From NCBI GenBank assembly GCA_017511375.1, contig JAFWKJ010000014.1:1-45519 (forward strand): DNA of 45,519 bases. Reading direction: 5' to 3'. Source of the DNA: Bacilli bacterium (GTDB taxonomy: Bacteria; Bacillota_I; Bacilli_A; RF39; UBA660). A program made the translations under genes and the position numbers. The notes beneath the pieces are model-generated. The model saw only the letters and a list, made by a program, of their open reading frames with translations. It did not search any database and was not told the origin of the DNA. Positions within the stretch are counted from its first letter, which is position 1, and every line of letters begins with the position of its first letter. Shown in pieces: positions 34,181 through 44,146 of this stretch.

Positions 34181-37100
34181 CTTTCTCTACTTCTTGGTAT
34201 TTTTCTTCTAGGATAGAATATAAATAACACTTTGTCTCTTTCTTTGTTTTTCTTTCTATATAGTCTCGATAACCATTTAATTGTTTTTGATAATTAATAT
34301 CATCTATCGCTTTCAATTTGTAATCAATAATGGTACACTGATTGTTTGATTCTATTAATAAATCAATGATCCCATGATTTAGACTATCTTCTTTTACTTC
34401 ATAAAACTCATATTCTTTATACATTTTATCATGGATTCTTTCTTTTATGAGTTCACTCTCTAGGAAAGCTTGTATTTTTTTCTTAACCCAATTATTTGGA
34501 ATTTTCTCTAATAAAGTAGGATTTTCAAAATCAATCATTTCTAAATATTCATGAACTTGCGTTCCTAAACGCATGACTTCTTTTTCTTCTTTGGTAGGAA
34601 TATGTGTCTCTTCTTTAGAAAAGTGTTTTTCTTCCAAAACTTCTGGAATTATTTGATATTCTTCTACTATTAAATTTCCTTTCTGAGAGTCAAGAGATGG
34701 AAGTTCTTTTACTTTTAAATACTCTTTATTAATTTGAATATCCACCTGTTCCATAAAAGGATTCAGTATCGGTTTAATACTTTTTAAAATATGATAGAAA
34801 GAGTTATATTTTTCTCTTATTGTATCTTCTACCACTTTCTTAAATTCTATTTCCTCTTCTATTTCTGGAACAACAAAGATCATTTTTTCTTTCGCTCTTG
34901 TGGTTGCTACATAAAATAGTCGGATTTTTTCTGATATTTCCTCACGACGAACTTTGTTTTTTAATAGGATTTTTAAAATTGTATCTTTATAGGACTCTTC
35001 TACTTTAGGAAGAATTAACCCATAGTTTTGATCAAACATGATTCTACTTTTTAATTCATTTAAATTAAAACTTGGTGTATATCCTGCAAAATAGCAGATA
35101 GGAAACTCTAATCCTTTTGATTTATGAATGGTCATAATACGACAACAATTTGGTATAGGATTCTTCATATTAAAAGTTAAATCCATTTTACTTTCAAATA
35201 CTTTGTCTAAATATTCTACAAATTCATAAATCGTATAACCTAACTTCTCATAAGATTGAGCTAATTGATAGAAAAATTCTTCTCTGACTCTTTTTGCGTA
35301 AATATTATTTGTATTTAAAAGGAATTCATCATACTTTGTTTCATGAAACATTTTTCTTATGATTTCAGAAATATTGTATTCCTCTAACCACTCTGACATT
35401 CTTTTGGCGTCTTGATACAATTTTGTATCTTCATAGTTCTTATGAACTACTCTTTCATAGATTTCTTCATCCCTTATTTGATATAAAAAACTTCTACTTA
35501 GTGAAACAAAGGAAAATTCAAAATCTTGATTGATTTCTTCCTTTTTTACAGAGACGATGAACTTAAGTAAATTTTTAAAAATAATACTGTCATCTTCTTT
35601 TTGAAAAGATTCATCTGTTAGTGCTTGTAAGGGAATTTGTAAGTACTCAAATATCTTTTTATAGGTATCAAATTCTTTTCCTCTATCTAGTAAGATTACA
35701 AAATCTTTATATTCTGCTTCTCTTAATTCTTTTTTATCTTTATCAAATATTTGATAATGATTTTTTATTTTTTCTTTGATGTCTTTTCCTATGATAAAGG
35801 CTTCTCTTTCCGTTTTTGTTACATTCTTTTCTGAGTCTTCCATCTTATAAGTTAGGACTTTCATATGATGATTTTGGCTTGTTTTACCAAGCGTATTATA
35901 TAATTCATTTCCAAAGATCATTTGGTGAGATTCTGGATAAGCAGCTCCTCCTATTTTTTCATCCATAATCGGATTAAACAATAGATTGATATCTTCTAAC
36001 ACTTCTTGTCTTGAACGAAAGTTTTTTAATAAATCAATTTTTAATCCTTGTTTCTTTTCTTGATACAAATTGTATTTTTGCTGGAATAAATCTGGATTTG
36101 CATTTCTAAACCTATAAATAGATTGTTTGATATCCCCTACCATATATACATTGTTTTTCGCTATTAAAGAGATAAACTTTTCTTGAAGATCTGATGTATC
36201 TTGGTATTCATCTACTAATATTTCATCAAATAAATCCCTTAGTTCTTCTTGAACATCTTGATTGTTTTCCACTACTTCTATCGCAAGTCTTGCGATATCA
36301 TTAAAACAATAGATATGATTTTTCTTTTTAAAGGCATCTAATTGTTCATCAAATTCTTTTAAAATATCGATGATTATTTTTTGATTCTCTACTGTGCTTT
36401 CTAAGTTATTTTTTATTTCTTCTACTGAATCATAAATTAAATAACTTTCTTTCATCTCTTTTAAGGCAGAAGTCATTTGTTCTTTTAATCGTTTTGCTTC
36501 CTCACTAGATCCTCTTGGAGCTTGTATTGTTTTATAATCCATGGCTTTTAATAATTCTTCATAAGTAGTTGCCTGTATGAATTTTTGATAATTTGCTTCT
36601 AACTTATCCATGAAGTCTTGATCAAAAACATTTCTTAATTCGAAAATCATTTCAATAATCTTCTTTTGTTTTTGTTTTAAGAATGCTAAATATTCTTCTA
36701 TTAGTTCATTGTATTTTTCTTTTGAAAAGAGTTCAAAATAGTGATTTAAGAAATACGTTTTATCATATTTTAATTCTATTTTTTTATATACTTCTAAAAG
36801 GGCCTCTTTTAATTCTTTATCATCTTTTAAACAAAAATCATGAATGAGGCTTAGAAACTCTTTATTGGGTTTGGTATAGTATTTATTCAATATATCTTCT
36901 AGGATTTCTTGTTTTTGAAACAATAGAATCATTTCATCTGTAATACCCACTTCTTCTGGTACATTTAATTTTGTATGATATTTTTTTACGATGGATAAGG
37001 CAAAAGAATCAAAGGTAGTAATGTAACTACTATCAACCAAAGAAGCTTCTTCTTCTAATCCTCTTGTATTTTTTAAAGTCTCTCTTATTCTATCTTTCAT

Positions 37101-37283
37101 TTCTGCTGCTGCTGCATTGGTAAACGTTAATACTAATAGTTTTCTAATACTAGTTCCCTTTAATACTTTTCTTTTTACTCTTTCTGTTAAGACAGCCGTC
37201 TTTCCACTTCCAGCACCAGCACTTACTAGGATATTTGTTCCTTCTTGTTCAATCGCTTGTAGTTGTTCTTCTGTCCAGGCCAT
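34173..37283 (-). CDS. addA: ATP-dependent helicase/nuclease subunit A
   Basis: 1036 residues, a little shorter than Bacillus AddA. UvrD-type helicase: Walker A in NILVSAGAGSGKTAVLTERV (about 18-37), LLVLTFTNAAAAEMKDRI, Walker B ILVDEYQDTSD, VGDIKQSIYRFRNA, IMTIHKSKGLEFPICYFAGY and LFYVATTRAKEKM. A C-terminal PD-(D/E)XK nuclease is seen in GIIDLLIESNNQCTIIDYKL and NYQKQLNGYRDYI. With AddB it resects double-strand breaks for RecA. Its ATG overlaps the addB stop by one base (TAATG). Confidence 0.95.
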   Translation of the reverse strand: MAWTEEQLQAIEQEGTNILVSAGAGSGKTAVLTERVKRKVLKGTSIRKLLVLTFTNAAAAEMKDRIRETLKNTRGLEEEASLVDSSYITTFDSFALSIVKKYHTKLNVPEEVGITDEMILLFQKQEILEDILNKYYTKPNKEFLSLIHDFCLKDDKELKEALLEVYKKIELKYDKTYFLNHYFELFSKEKYNELIEEYLAFLKQKQKKIIEMIFELRNVFDQDFMDKLEANYQKFIQATTYEELLKAMDYKTIQAPRGSSEEAKRLKEQMTSALKEMKESYLIYDSVEEIKNNLESTVENQKIIIDILKEFDEQLDAFKKKNHIYCFNDIARLAIEVVENNQDVQEELRDLFDEILVDEYQDTSDLQEKFISLIAKNNVYMVGDIKQSIYRFRNANPDLFQQKYNLYQEKKQGLKIDLLKNFRSRQEVLEDINLLFNPIMDEKIGGAAYPESHQMIFGNELYNTLGKTSQNHHMKVLTYKMEDSEKNVTKTEREAFIIGKDIKEKIKNHYQIFDKDKKELREAEYKDFVILLDRGKEFDTYKKIFEYLQIPLQALTDESFQKEDDSIIFKNLLKFIVSVKKEEINQDFEFSFVSLSRSFLYQIRDEEIYERVVHKNYEDTKLYQDAKRMSEWLEEYNISEIIRKMFHETKYDEFLLNTNNIYAKRVREEFFYQLAQSYEKLGYTIYEFVEYLDKVFESKMDLTFNMKNPIPNCCRIMTIHKSKGLEFPICYFAGYTPSFNLNELKSRIMFDQNYGLILPKVEESYKDTILKILLKNKVRREEISEKIRLFYVATTRAKEKMIFVVPEIEEEIEFKKVVEDTIREKYNSFYHILKSIKPILNPFMEQVDIQINKEYLKVKELPSLDSQKGNLIVEEYQIIPEVLEEKHFSKEETHIPTKEEKEVMRLGTQVHEYLEMIDFENPTLLEKIPNNWVKKKIQAFLESELIKERIHDKMYKEYEFYEVKEDSLNHGIIDLLIESNNQCTIIDYKLKAIDDINYQKQLNGYRDYIERKTKKETKCYLYSILEEKYQEVEKGE

Positions 37284-39562
37284 TATTCTTCACCTCCTAG
37301 AAATGAAAAGTCTTCCACTTTCGGCAAATAAATCTGGTCGTTCTCTTTCATAAAACACAACTCTTTCCATTTACAAAACTCACAACTAACATCTTCTTTG
37401 TTATAGATTTTTGGATTAATTTTAAAATCTCCTTCCAATATAGAGTTTGTTGTTTCATGAATGATTTTATCGGTATATTCTGTAATTTTATAAATCATTT
37501 CATCACTTAAGACTTTACTATGATAATCAAACTTTTCATTGTACTTCATACTTTTAATTAGTTCACTATCTTTAAAAGTATGATCAAATTTTTCTAAAAT
37601 TTCAATATGGTCTGTTGAATATCCTTTTAATTTATAATTATCTTTTTTCTCTTGTTCTAACTTTCTACTCCAAGTTGGATAAGAGAATAAAATGTTTTGA
37701 TAATAGATTCCTGTAAAAATAGGACTATCAAATATTTTACTTTTTTGAAGCAAATATAAATAAATTGGTAATTGCATATGAAGTCCATATTTCATAGGTT
37801 CTATATGAGTATCAATAGATCCTGTTTTATAATCTACAATTGTGAAATACGTATCACTAATATTTTGATAGGTCATGATTTTATCTATATATCCCACAAA
37901 TTCTACAAAGATATCATCTCGTACTTTCACAACACACTCTTTCTCATAATAGTCTGTTGAAAAATTTGTATATTGTTGTTGGGTTTTTAATACATCAATT
38001 AGTTTTTCTAAATCTGAACGGATTCTTACTAAAAGAACGGTATCTTTTAACGATAAGTTTTTTGTTTCTAAATATTTTTTCCATTCCTTATCAAGATCAA
38101 AATCATTCTTTTTATAAAGGGTTAAGATGTGATGATATAAAGACCCTATAATAGCCGCAAATGTTTCTTCATAGTCTCCTAGTTTTAATACATAATTAAC
38201 ATAATATTTAAACTGACACTCCCTGAAACTATTGATGGCTGTATAGCTCAATCTTAAAGGATATTTTAATTCCTTTAAATAAGTATCATGATTAATTCCA
38301 CTAAAGGCATGTTTGTAGGTTTCATAGGTAGATTCATATTGTCCGTTTAGGATTTCTAGCTGTGGGTGTTTTTCTCCATATAAATAGTAATTGTCTAACA
38401 TTTCTCCTAGTCGAATTTTATTATAAAAATTCGAATATTCTAAATCTAATAGTTCTTCTTTTTTGGGTTCTAATTGGTATTGTCCTATCATACTTGAAGG
38501 ATAATATTTTCCAAAGGGACTTGATAGTTTATAACTCATCATTAAATGATTAATTTTAGATAAAAGATAAGCTATCGTCTTTTTTTCACGTTTATTTAAA
38601 TAGTCTGTTGGATATAGGTCTACTTCCTCTTTTTCTTTATCACTAATAAACTTTGTATCTTTATAAATCTTTGGAAGAGAGTCTTGATTGAATCCCAAGA
38701 CAAACACATATTCATCTTCTTCAAATAGCGTGTTTTTTAAATCTTTAATCGTTATGGCTTCTCTATACTTTATGTTAGGAATTCTTATGTTTTTACTTTC
38801 TTCGATTAGTATTTCTCTTTTGATTTCATCCTCATCCAAGTCCATTAATTGACCAATTAAACTACGTAGACTTTTGGTGACAAAATCATTTTTTTCAGGA
38901 TCCAAAAATCCTGTTTTTAAATACTCTTGAACTATTGGGGTACTATAAATACTATTTTGAAAAGGAATCTCAATAGGAATATGATAAAAAGAAAACATCT
39001 TATCTAACGTAAAAAAGTATTCTTCTGTTACATTACATAAAAATATTTTTGAAAGAGGAACCTTCTTTTTTAGGAGTTCTCTTATTTTTACACAAACAAA
39101 ATGTACTTCTTCTTCTAGGGTTGAAAATTCATATATAGGAAAGTTTAATACAACCTCAGGAATTTCTTGTTTGGTTTGTAATGCTTTTTCTTCATATAAA
39201 TCCAAATCATAATAGGAAGTGGCATCGATTGTTTTATCCTTTAAATATTCACGAAAAACTGGTGATAATATCAGTAGATTATTTTCTAACAATTCTTTTT
39301 TGATTTGTTTTAAAAAGTTTAATTTATCACTTTTATAATCTTTATCCTCTATGATATACAGATAACTAATATACTCTTTGGCAATACTATATGATATATG
39401 GTAATTCTTCATTAAATAATAGATTGTTTTTTCATCAACATCATAAAAATAATGGGAAAAGAATTCTCTTTTAGAATAGAATTTTACGTCTGTTAATGAC
39501 TCTTGATTCTTAAGGAGAATTTTCTTTTTGATTTCACTAGGACATATCATGATTTGATTCAT
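37283..39562 (-). CDS. addB: AddB-like nuclease subunit, short form
   Basis: About 759 residues against about 1160 in Bacillus AddB. The C-terminal half is clear: LSYTAINSFRECQFKYYVNY (first Fe-S Cys, about 449), the PD-(D/E)XK nuclease with FVGYIDKI and FTIVDYKTGSID, then SCEFCKWKELCF supplying the other three cluster cysteines. The N-terminal helicase-like part is reduced, and no Walker A (GxxGxGK[ST]) is seen near the start, which AddB proteins usually have. ATG 39560-39562 has GGTGATAAG upstream. It is coupled to addA by TAATG, so a working pair is likely. Confidence 0.85.
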   Translation of the reverse strand: MNQIMICPSEIKKKILLKNQESLTDVKFYSKREFFSHYFYDVDEKTIYYLMKNYHISYSIAKEYISYLYIIEDKDYKSDKLNFLKQIKKELLENNLLILSPVFREYLKDKTIDATSYYDLDLYEEKALQTKQEIPEVVLNFPIYEFSTLEEEVHFVCVKIRELLKKKVPLSKIFLCNVTEEYFFTLDKMFSFYHIPIEIPFQNSIYSTPIVQEYLKTGFLDPEKNDFVTKSLRSLIGQLMDLDEDEIKREILIEESKNIRIPNIKYREAITIKDLKNTLFEEDEYVFVLGFNQDSLPKIYKDTKFISDKEKEEVDLYPTDYLNKREKKTIAYLLSKINHLMMSYKLSSPFGKYYPSSMIGQYQLEPKKEELLDLEYSNFYNKIRLGEMLDNYYLYGEKHPQLEILNGQYESTYETYKHAFSGINHDTYLKELKYPLRLSYTAINSFRECQFKYYVNYVLKLGDYEETFAAIIGSLYHHILTLYKKNDFDLDKEWKKYLETKNLSLKDTVLLVRIRSDLEKLIDVLKTQQQYTNFSTDYYEKECVVKVRDDIFVEFVGYIDKIMTYQNISDTYFTIVDYKTGSIDTHIEPMKYGLHMQLPIYLYLLQKSKIFDSPIFTGIYYQNILFSYPTWSRKLEQEKKDNYKLKGYSTDHIEILEKFDHTFKDSELIKSMKYNEKFDYHSKVLSDEMIYKITEYTDKIIHETTNSILEGDFKINPKIYNKEDVSCEFCKWKELCFMKENDQIYLPKVEDFSFLGGEE

Positions 39563-39609
39563 TCTTATCACCAAATTAATTATATCAAAGATTAATTAAA
39601 AGAAAATAA

Positions 39610-39630
39610 AAAAAGCAGATTACTCTGCTT
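39610..39630 (-). terminator. Terminator of rpmF operon
   Basis: AAGCAGA (39613-39619), TTAC, TCTGCTT (39624-39630), U-run from the A-tract before it; overlaps the rpmF stop. Confidence 0.8.
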
Positions 39631-39826
39631 CTGTTTTAACTTCAACTTTTCCTTTATAAGTTCCACATTTAGGACAAACTCTATGTGGTTTAATCATTTC
39701 ACCACAACTTGGACATTTTGTCATTCCTGGAATTTCCATTGCATTATGACTTCTTCTCATTCTCTTTCTAGTCTTTGAAACTTTACGGAAAGGAACAGCA
39801 AATAATTGAATGTCTAATTTCATCAT
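39620..39826 (-). CDS. rpmF: 50S ribosomal protein L32, N-terminally extended
   Basis: 68 residues. [20 protein letters not shown] is the normal L32 start, and [18 protein letters not shown] gives the four zinc cysteines. Before AVPFRK, where L32 usually has only the initiator Met, there are nine residues (MMKLDIQLF). No ATG, GTG or TTG stands next to the Ala codon, so the extension is real unless the start is non-standard. AAGGAG precedes the ATG and overlaps the yceD stop. Part of the large ribosomal subunit. Confidence 0.96.
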   Translation of the reverse strand: MMKLDIQLFAVPFRKVSKTRKRMRRSHNAMEIPGMTKCPSCGEMIKPHRVCPKCGTYKGKVEVKTEAE

Positions 39827-39832
39827 AGTATC

Positions 39833-40300
39833 TCACTCCTTATCATAATCTTTTAATAACTCACTAAATGGATTATTTTGATATCGATGCTCATCCTCGC
39901 TTATTAATTTCCATCCATCCCCATGATATTTACTGAGATCACTAACCTTCGTAAACTGTAAGGGGACCTCTAGTACAATATTTTCCCATAAAAACAGGAA
40001 AATATCAAGTAAATTTTCATTCTTTTTACAATTTTCTTCGCAAATATCATCGTATTCGAAGGAAAACGGATAACTTACTTCTTCTAAAGAAATGGAATCT
40101 AATAAAACCATATTGCCTGTTGCTTGGCATTCTATGTGATCAAGATTATTTTCATCTTGTGTAATTCTTCCTTTTACTTTTACTTTATCTAAAGAAACCA
40201 CTTCACTATCTTGATAGTACTCTTTAGGTATTTCATAGGTTCCACTTATATCTAATTCTTCTACTGTATTACTATGTAAAAGGCTTAAATCTATATTCAT
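39833..40300 (-). CDS. YceD family protein (DUF177)
   Basis: 155 residues. YPFSFEYDDICEENCKKNEN and an acidic, strand-rich body with DNLDHIECQATGNMVLLDSI in the middle match DUF177, which nearly always precedes rpmF and is linked to 23S rRNA processing. Its stop (AAGGAGTGA) contains the rpmF ribosome site. It follows the anchored protein gene by 8 bases. Confidence 0.85.
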   Translation of the reverse strand: MNIDLSLLHSNTVEELDISGTYEIPKEYYQDSEVVSLDKVKVKGRITQDENNLDHIECQATGNMVLLDSISLEEVSYPFSFEYDDICEENCKKNENLLDIFLFLWENIVLEVPLQFTKVSDLSKYHGDGWKLISEDEHRYQNNPFSELLKDYDKE

Positions 40301-40308
40301 TTTAACAC

Positions 40309-40875
40309 CTACTTAATAGCGACTATATCCTCATTTTCAATCACTTGAATCATTCCATGATAATGCATTATGGATCCAGGGACAAGAGAAGTATCCCTAT
40401 TTACCCATACTCTTATTGTAACAGTTTCTTCCCCTAAGGCATCCACTGTTTCTGTCAGTAAGATTCCATTTTTTAAATCACTTAAATTATAGATTTCATT
40501 ATCACTTTTACCTACTTTTACGGATATACGTATGTTTTCTTCTGGGATTTGATATTCCTCACAAGCATCCTCTTCTACCATTTCTTTATCTGGTAGAATT
40601 TTTATTTGATAAGGTACCCCTACTGTTAAATTGTTATGAATCACAATACTATGTGTGTTGGAAGATAAACCAACAGAATCTGTAACAGGCGTTACTTTTG
40701 TAATATTTATTTTGTCTCCTGCTTTATCTCGGAAAACGACATTCAAGGAATCTGAATTGAAATCTACTTGTCTATCATTTTGAAATTTATAATAAATATG
40801 ATAAGTAAATACGATGGCTATCAACAAAATAATTGATACAATAATACCATTTTTTATTAATTCTTTTTTTAACAT
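40309..40875 (-). CDS. Exported, membrane-anchored protein of unknown function
   Basis: 188 residues. A basic start and one hydrophobic helix (about 10-28, NGIIVSIILLIAIVFTYHIY) form a signal anchor. The rest is a beta-rich outside domain (ITKVTPVTDSVGLSSNTHSI, VTIRVWVNRDTSLVPGSIMH). I do not recognise a family. It is the first gene of the operon that ends in yceD-rpmF, which is unusual because those are translation genes. Confidence 0.7.
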   Translation of the reverse strand: MLKKELIKNGIIVSIILLIAIVFTYHIYYKFQNDRQVDFNSDSLNVVFRDKAGDKINITKVTPVTDSVGLSSNTHSIVIHNNLTVGVPYQIKILPDKEMVEEDACEEYQIPEENIRISVKVGKSDNEIYNLSDLKNGILLTETVDALGEETVTIRVWVNRDTSLVPGSIMHYHGMIQVIENEDIVAIK

Positions 40876-40892
40876 AAAGCACCTCTAAAAAT

Positions 40893-40921
40893 ATGATAAA
40901 CACTTTTCTTTTACTTTTCAA
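40893..40921 (-). promoter_or_regulatory. Promoter of the exported protein-yceD-rpmF operon
   Basis: Minus strand TTGAAA (40916-40921), 17 bases, TATCAT (40893-40898), 17 bases before the start codon. Confidence 0.65.
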
Positions 40922-40957
40922 TAAAAGATAGAAAAGTCCTTATCACTTAACTGTCAA

Positions 40958-41860
40958 TTATAAGATTTTACTAAATACCTCGTAAACAGATTCTAGGTCA
41001 CTACAACTTACTAAGAAACGGGTTGCATGACAAAAAGTTAGACCTGCTATACCAGATACTTTTTGGATTTCTTCTCCTTCTAACCCTGCCCATTCTGCTG
41101 GAAAGTCCATTCGATTACTTTTATCTTCTGTACTTTTAGGAACTGTCTTAATGGCATAACCACCTCGATTAGATGGATAGGCAACAAATAAGATGTTTTT
41201 AGCTCTTTCTTCTCCCAAAATGGTTTCTTCATAAGGTAAGAAAGTTGGAAGAACCAAATATTTTGTATTTTCATCTAAATCATCTAACAAATCTAGGATT
41301 TGTTCTTCTGCCAAAGCTTTTCCATTAATATAATAGACTTCTTCTTCTAAAATGGTTTTAGCTAGACTACACGCTTTTACGAATTGAGTAGATTCTTCTT
41401 GATTAGTTTGATAACTAGGATTAAAGGATTTGATAATTCCCGGTATCATTTTTACTTTGAACTGTGCTTCAATTTTGGGAAAAATGCCATTGTCATCGGC
41501 ATCAATTCCTTCAATTAAATCTTTATCTATCATTTCAAAAACACGATCTACTAAAGTTATATCATATTTTTTAAGGAATTCTTTTCCATATTCTTTCCAA
41601 AGTAATCCAAAAGAACAATAAGGAATTCCATTTTCTCTTTTCTCAGCATCCGTTTGATGATGATCAAACTTTCCTCTACCAATATCATAAATAAAAACAT
41701 GATTATTCAATTGTTTTGAATCTATATTATTGGTTCTAAATACAAACCTATCTCCAAAAAGCATTTCTAAAAAGGCTGTTGAAAAAACATCATCTGCATG
41801 AAAAGTACCACTATGTGTGATACAATTGGCTTCTTCTTGTTTTGTTACTACTTTTATCAT
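40958..41860 (-). CDS. MYG1 family (UPF0160) DHH-like hydrolase
   Basis: 300 residues. ITHSGTFHADDVFSTAF (His 16, His 21, Asp 23-24) and IYDIGRGKFDHHQTD (FDHH at about 65-68) are the metal motifs of MYG1, a family of DHH-like proteins. The eukaryotic member is reported to be a 3'-5' exoribonuclease. The C-terminus has GLEGEEIQKVSGIAGLTFCH, the usual MYG1 end. It starts 4 bases after the zinc peptidase gene and closes the 45360-40958 operon. I see no clear terminator after it. Confidence 0.9.
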   Translation of the reverse strand: MIKVVTKQEEANCITHSGTFHADDVFSTAFLEMLFGDRFVFRTNNIDSKQLNNHVFIYDIGRGKFDHHQTDAEKRENGIPYCSFGLLWKEYGKEFLKKYDITLVDRVFEMIDKDLIEGIDADDNGIFPKIEAQFKVKMIPGIIKSFNPSYQTNQEESTQFVKACSLAKTILEEEVYYINGKALAEEQILDLLDDLDENTKYLVLPTFLPYEETILGEERAKNILFVAYPSNRGGYAIKTVPKSTEDKSNRMDFPAEWAGLEGEEIQKVSGIAGLTFCHATRFLVSCSDLESVYEVFSKIL

Positions 41861-41864
41861 GACA

Positions 41865-42533
41865 TCAGTCCCTTCTACGTGCCATTAAAACTAATCTAGC
41901 AATTTCAATCGCAGAAGTGGCAACAGATGCAACATAAGTTAAGGCTGCTGCTGTAAGCATTTTTTTGCAATATTTGATTTCATCATTTTCAACTAGTCCT
42001 AAATTTAATAATTGTTTTAATCCCCTACTTGATGCATTGAATTCGACAGGAAGGGTAATTAGTTGAAAAAGCATTATTAATACTTCACAAATAATTCCTA
42101 ACCATAAAAACTTGGTAATCCCTGCAAAAATACCGATTAGAATAGCAATATATCCTGCTTTAGATGCAAGATTTACTAGAGGAATAATCATACTACGAAT
42201 ACGTAAAAATAAATAGCCTTCTTTATCTTGAATCGCGTGTCCACATTCATGTGCCGCTACACTTACAGAAGCAATTGTTTGGTCAGCATAAATCGCACTT
42301 GAAAGACGTACTACTTTTTTTCGTGGATCATAATGGTCACTTAAATAACCGTTATTTGCTTCAATAGATACATTTTTTAAATCATTATGATCTAGGATTC
42401 TTCTCGCAACCATTTCTCCTCGTAATCCTTTTTTTGATAGTATTTTTTCACACTTTTTTGTCGTTGAATTTAAATAGGCTTGTGATCCTATTGTGATAGC
42501 AAGTGTTATTGCTAAAAACAAATAATATTCCAT
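41865..42533 (-). CDS. Membrane zinc metallopeptidase, YugP type (Zn_peptidase_2)
   Basis: 222 residues. An N-terminal hydrophobic helix precedes SVAAHECGHAIQDKEGY (HExxH at 95-99). Two further hydrophobic regions follow (about 115-165), and EFNASSRGLKQLLNLGLV carries a likely third ligand Glu. This is the YugP family of predicted membrane peptidases; the substrate is unknown. GAGGAGG is upstream of the ATG, and a TATAAT at 42560-42565 could provide an internal promoter. Confidence 0.9.
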   Translation of the reverse strand: MEYYLFLAITLAITIGSQAYLNSTTKKCEKILSKKGLRGEMVARRILDHNDLKNVSIEANNGYLSDHYDPRKKVVRLSSAIYADQTIASVSVAAHECGHAIQDKEGYLFLRIRSMIIPLVNLASKAGYIAILIGIFAGITKFLWLGIICEVLIMLFQLITLPVEFNASSRGLKQLLNLGLVENDEIKYCKKMLTAAALTYVASVATSAIEIARLVLMARRRD

Positions 42534-42565
42534 AGGTTTTCCTCCTCAACAGTATTTAAATTATA

Positions 42566-44146
42566 TCATATTTTATCATGAGATAACACGATTTTTTCAG
42601 CCACTTTGATTCCATCAACGCTAGCCGTCGTAATTCCTCCTGCATAACCAGCTCCTTCTCCGCATGGATATAATCCTTTTATGGAGGATTCTAAATCCTC
42701 ATTCCTTACGATGACTATGGGAGAGCTTGTCCTCGTCTCCACCCCTAAAAGAATGGCATCTTCTCGATCAAATCCTTTTATTTTTTTCGAAAAATTAGGC
42801 ATAGCTTCCATGATAGAAGAAGATACAAATTCTGGTAGTATGGTTCTTAAATTCCCAAAGCATGTTTTTCCTTTCGTATTAGGAATGATTTCTTGATAAG
42901 CTGTACTAGTTTTATTATTATAAAAATCTCCTAGCAACTGAACTGGTATGAGTCCCTTTCCTTCTTGATAGGCTAATTCTTCTAATTTCCTTTGAAATTT
43001 CATTCCCGCAAAAAGTTCATTTCCAAAATCATTTGGGGTTACAGTTACTACAATCGCACTATTGGAATTTCTTTCCTTTCTGTCGTAATTGCTCATTCCA
43101 TTTACTACGAGTCTCTTCTCTTCTGAAGAGGCGTTAACAACATATCCTCCTGGACACATGCAAAAGGAATATACCCCTCTACCAGTTTTTGTTTGATACG
43201 TTAGTTTATAACTTGCACTTCCTAGAATGCTTGCGAACTTTCCATATTGCCATGCATCAATCATTTCTCTTGGATGCTCTATACGAAGCCCTACTGCAAA
43301 GTTTTTTGGTTTCATATTAATTCCTAATCTATCTAATAACTCAAATGTGTCTCTTGCCGAATGGCCAACTGCTAAGACAACATGAGAAGAAGAGTAAATT
43401 TGATTATGATTAATTTCTACTCCTTTTATACACCCTTCTTCTAGAATTAGATTTGTTACACAACTCCTAAAATGAAAATCTCCCCCCATTGATTTTATTT
43501 TTTTTCTCATATTCACAATGACTTTTCTTAGGATATCTGTTCCTATATGAGGATTGTGAATATATAAAATCTCTTCTGGGGCTCCATTTTCTACAAATAT
43601 TTCAAATACTTTCTTATTTCTACCCTGTGAATCTTTGGTGAGTGTATTTAATTTTCCATCACTAAAAGTTCCTGCTCCTCCCTCTCCAAATTGAATATTG
43701 GATTCTGGATCCAAAACATTCTCTTTGAAAAACTTTTCTACAGATTGTATTCGATTTTCCATCGAATCTCCTCGTTCAAAGATGATTGGGTTTGTTCCAG
43801 CTTCTGCGAGCATATAGGCACAAAACAAACCTGCTGGTCCACTTCCAACGATGATGGGTCGTTCTATCTTATGATTTCCTTTAGGGAATTCATAAGGGGT
43901 TTCTTTTACTACAAATATATCTTTGGAAGAAGTTCTTTCTATTATTTTTTCTTCCTCTAATACTTCCACATCTATTTCATAAACAAACAATATGATATTT
44001 TTGTTTCTTGCATCAATACTTTTTTTATGAATACGATAAGACACTAGTTCTTTTTCTTTTATCTTTAACAATTGCATGATTTTTTTGGGTATTTTTTCTT
44101 CTTGATTTTCTAACACGGATACTTTTATTTGACGAATACGTATCAT
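42566..44146 (-). CDS. FAD-dependent dehydrogenase (COG2509-like)
   Basis: About 526 residues. A small N-terminal domain (MIRIRQIKVSVLENQEEKIP) precedes the FAD fold RPIIVGSGPAGLFCAYMLAE. It continues with IQFGEGGAGTFSDGKLNT and closes with GLYPCGEGAGYAGGITTASV, the typical pattern of this uncharacterised oxidoreductase family. ATG 44144-44146 overlaps the upstream stop (ATGA), indicating coupled translation. The electron acceptor and substrate are unknown. Confidence 0.9.
   Translation of the reverse strand: MIRIRQIKVSVLENQEEKIPKKIMQLLKIKEKELVSYRIHKKSIDARNKNIILFVYEIDVEVLEEEKIIERTSSKDIFVVKETPYEFPKGNHKIERPIIVGSGPAGLFCAYMLAEAGTNPIIFERGDSMENRIQSVEKFFKENVLDPESNIQFGEGGAGTFSDGKLNTLTKDSQGRNKKVFEIFVENGAPEEILYIHNPHIGTDILRKVIVNMRKKIKSMGGDFHFRSCVTNLILEEGCIKGVEINHNQIYSSSHVVLAVGHSARDTFELLDRLGINMKPKNFAVGLRIEHPREMIDAWQYGKFASILGSASYKLTYQTKTGRGVYSFCMCPGGYVVNASSEEKRLVVNGMSNYDRKERNSNSAIVVTVTPNDFGNELFAGMKFQRKLEELAYQEGKGLIPVQLLGDFYNNKTSTAYQEIIPNTKGKTCFGNLRTILPEFVSSSIMEAMPNFSKKIKGFDREDAILLGVETRTSSPIVIVRNEDLESSIKGLYPCGEGAGYAGGITTASVDGIKVAEKIVLSHDKI

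Noticed and set aside
40920-40957. Terminator after the MYG1-family gene
   Set aside because: No stem longer than a few base pairs with a U-tract is visible.
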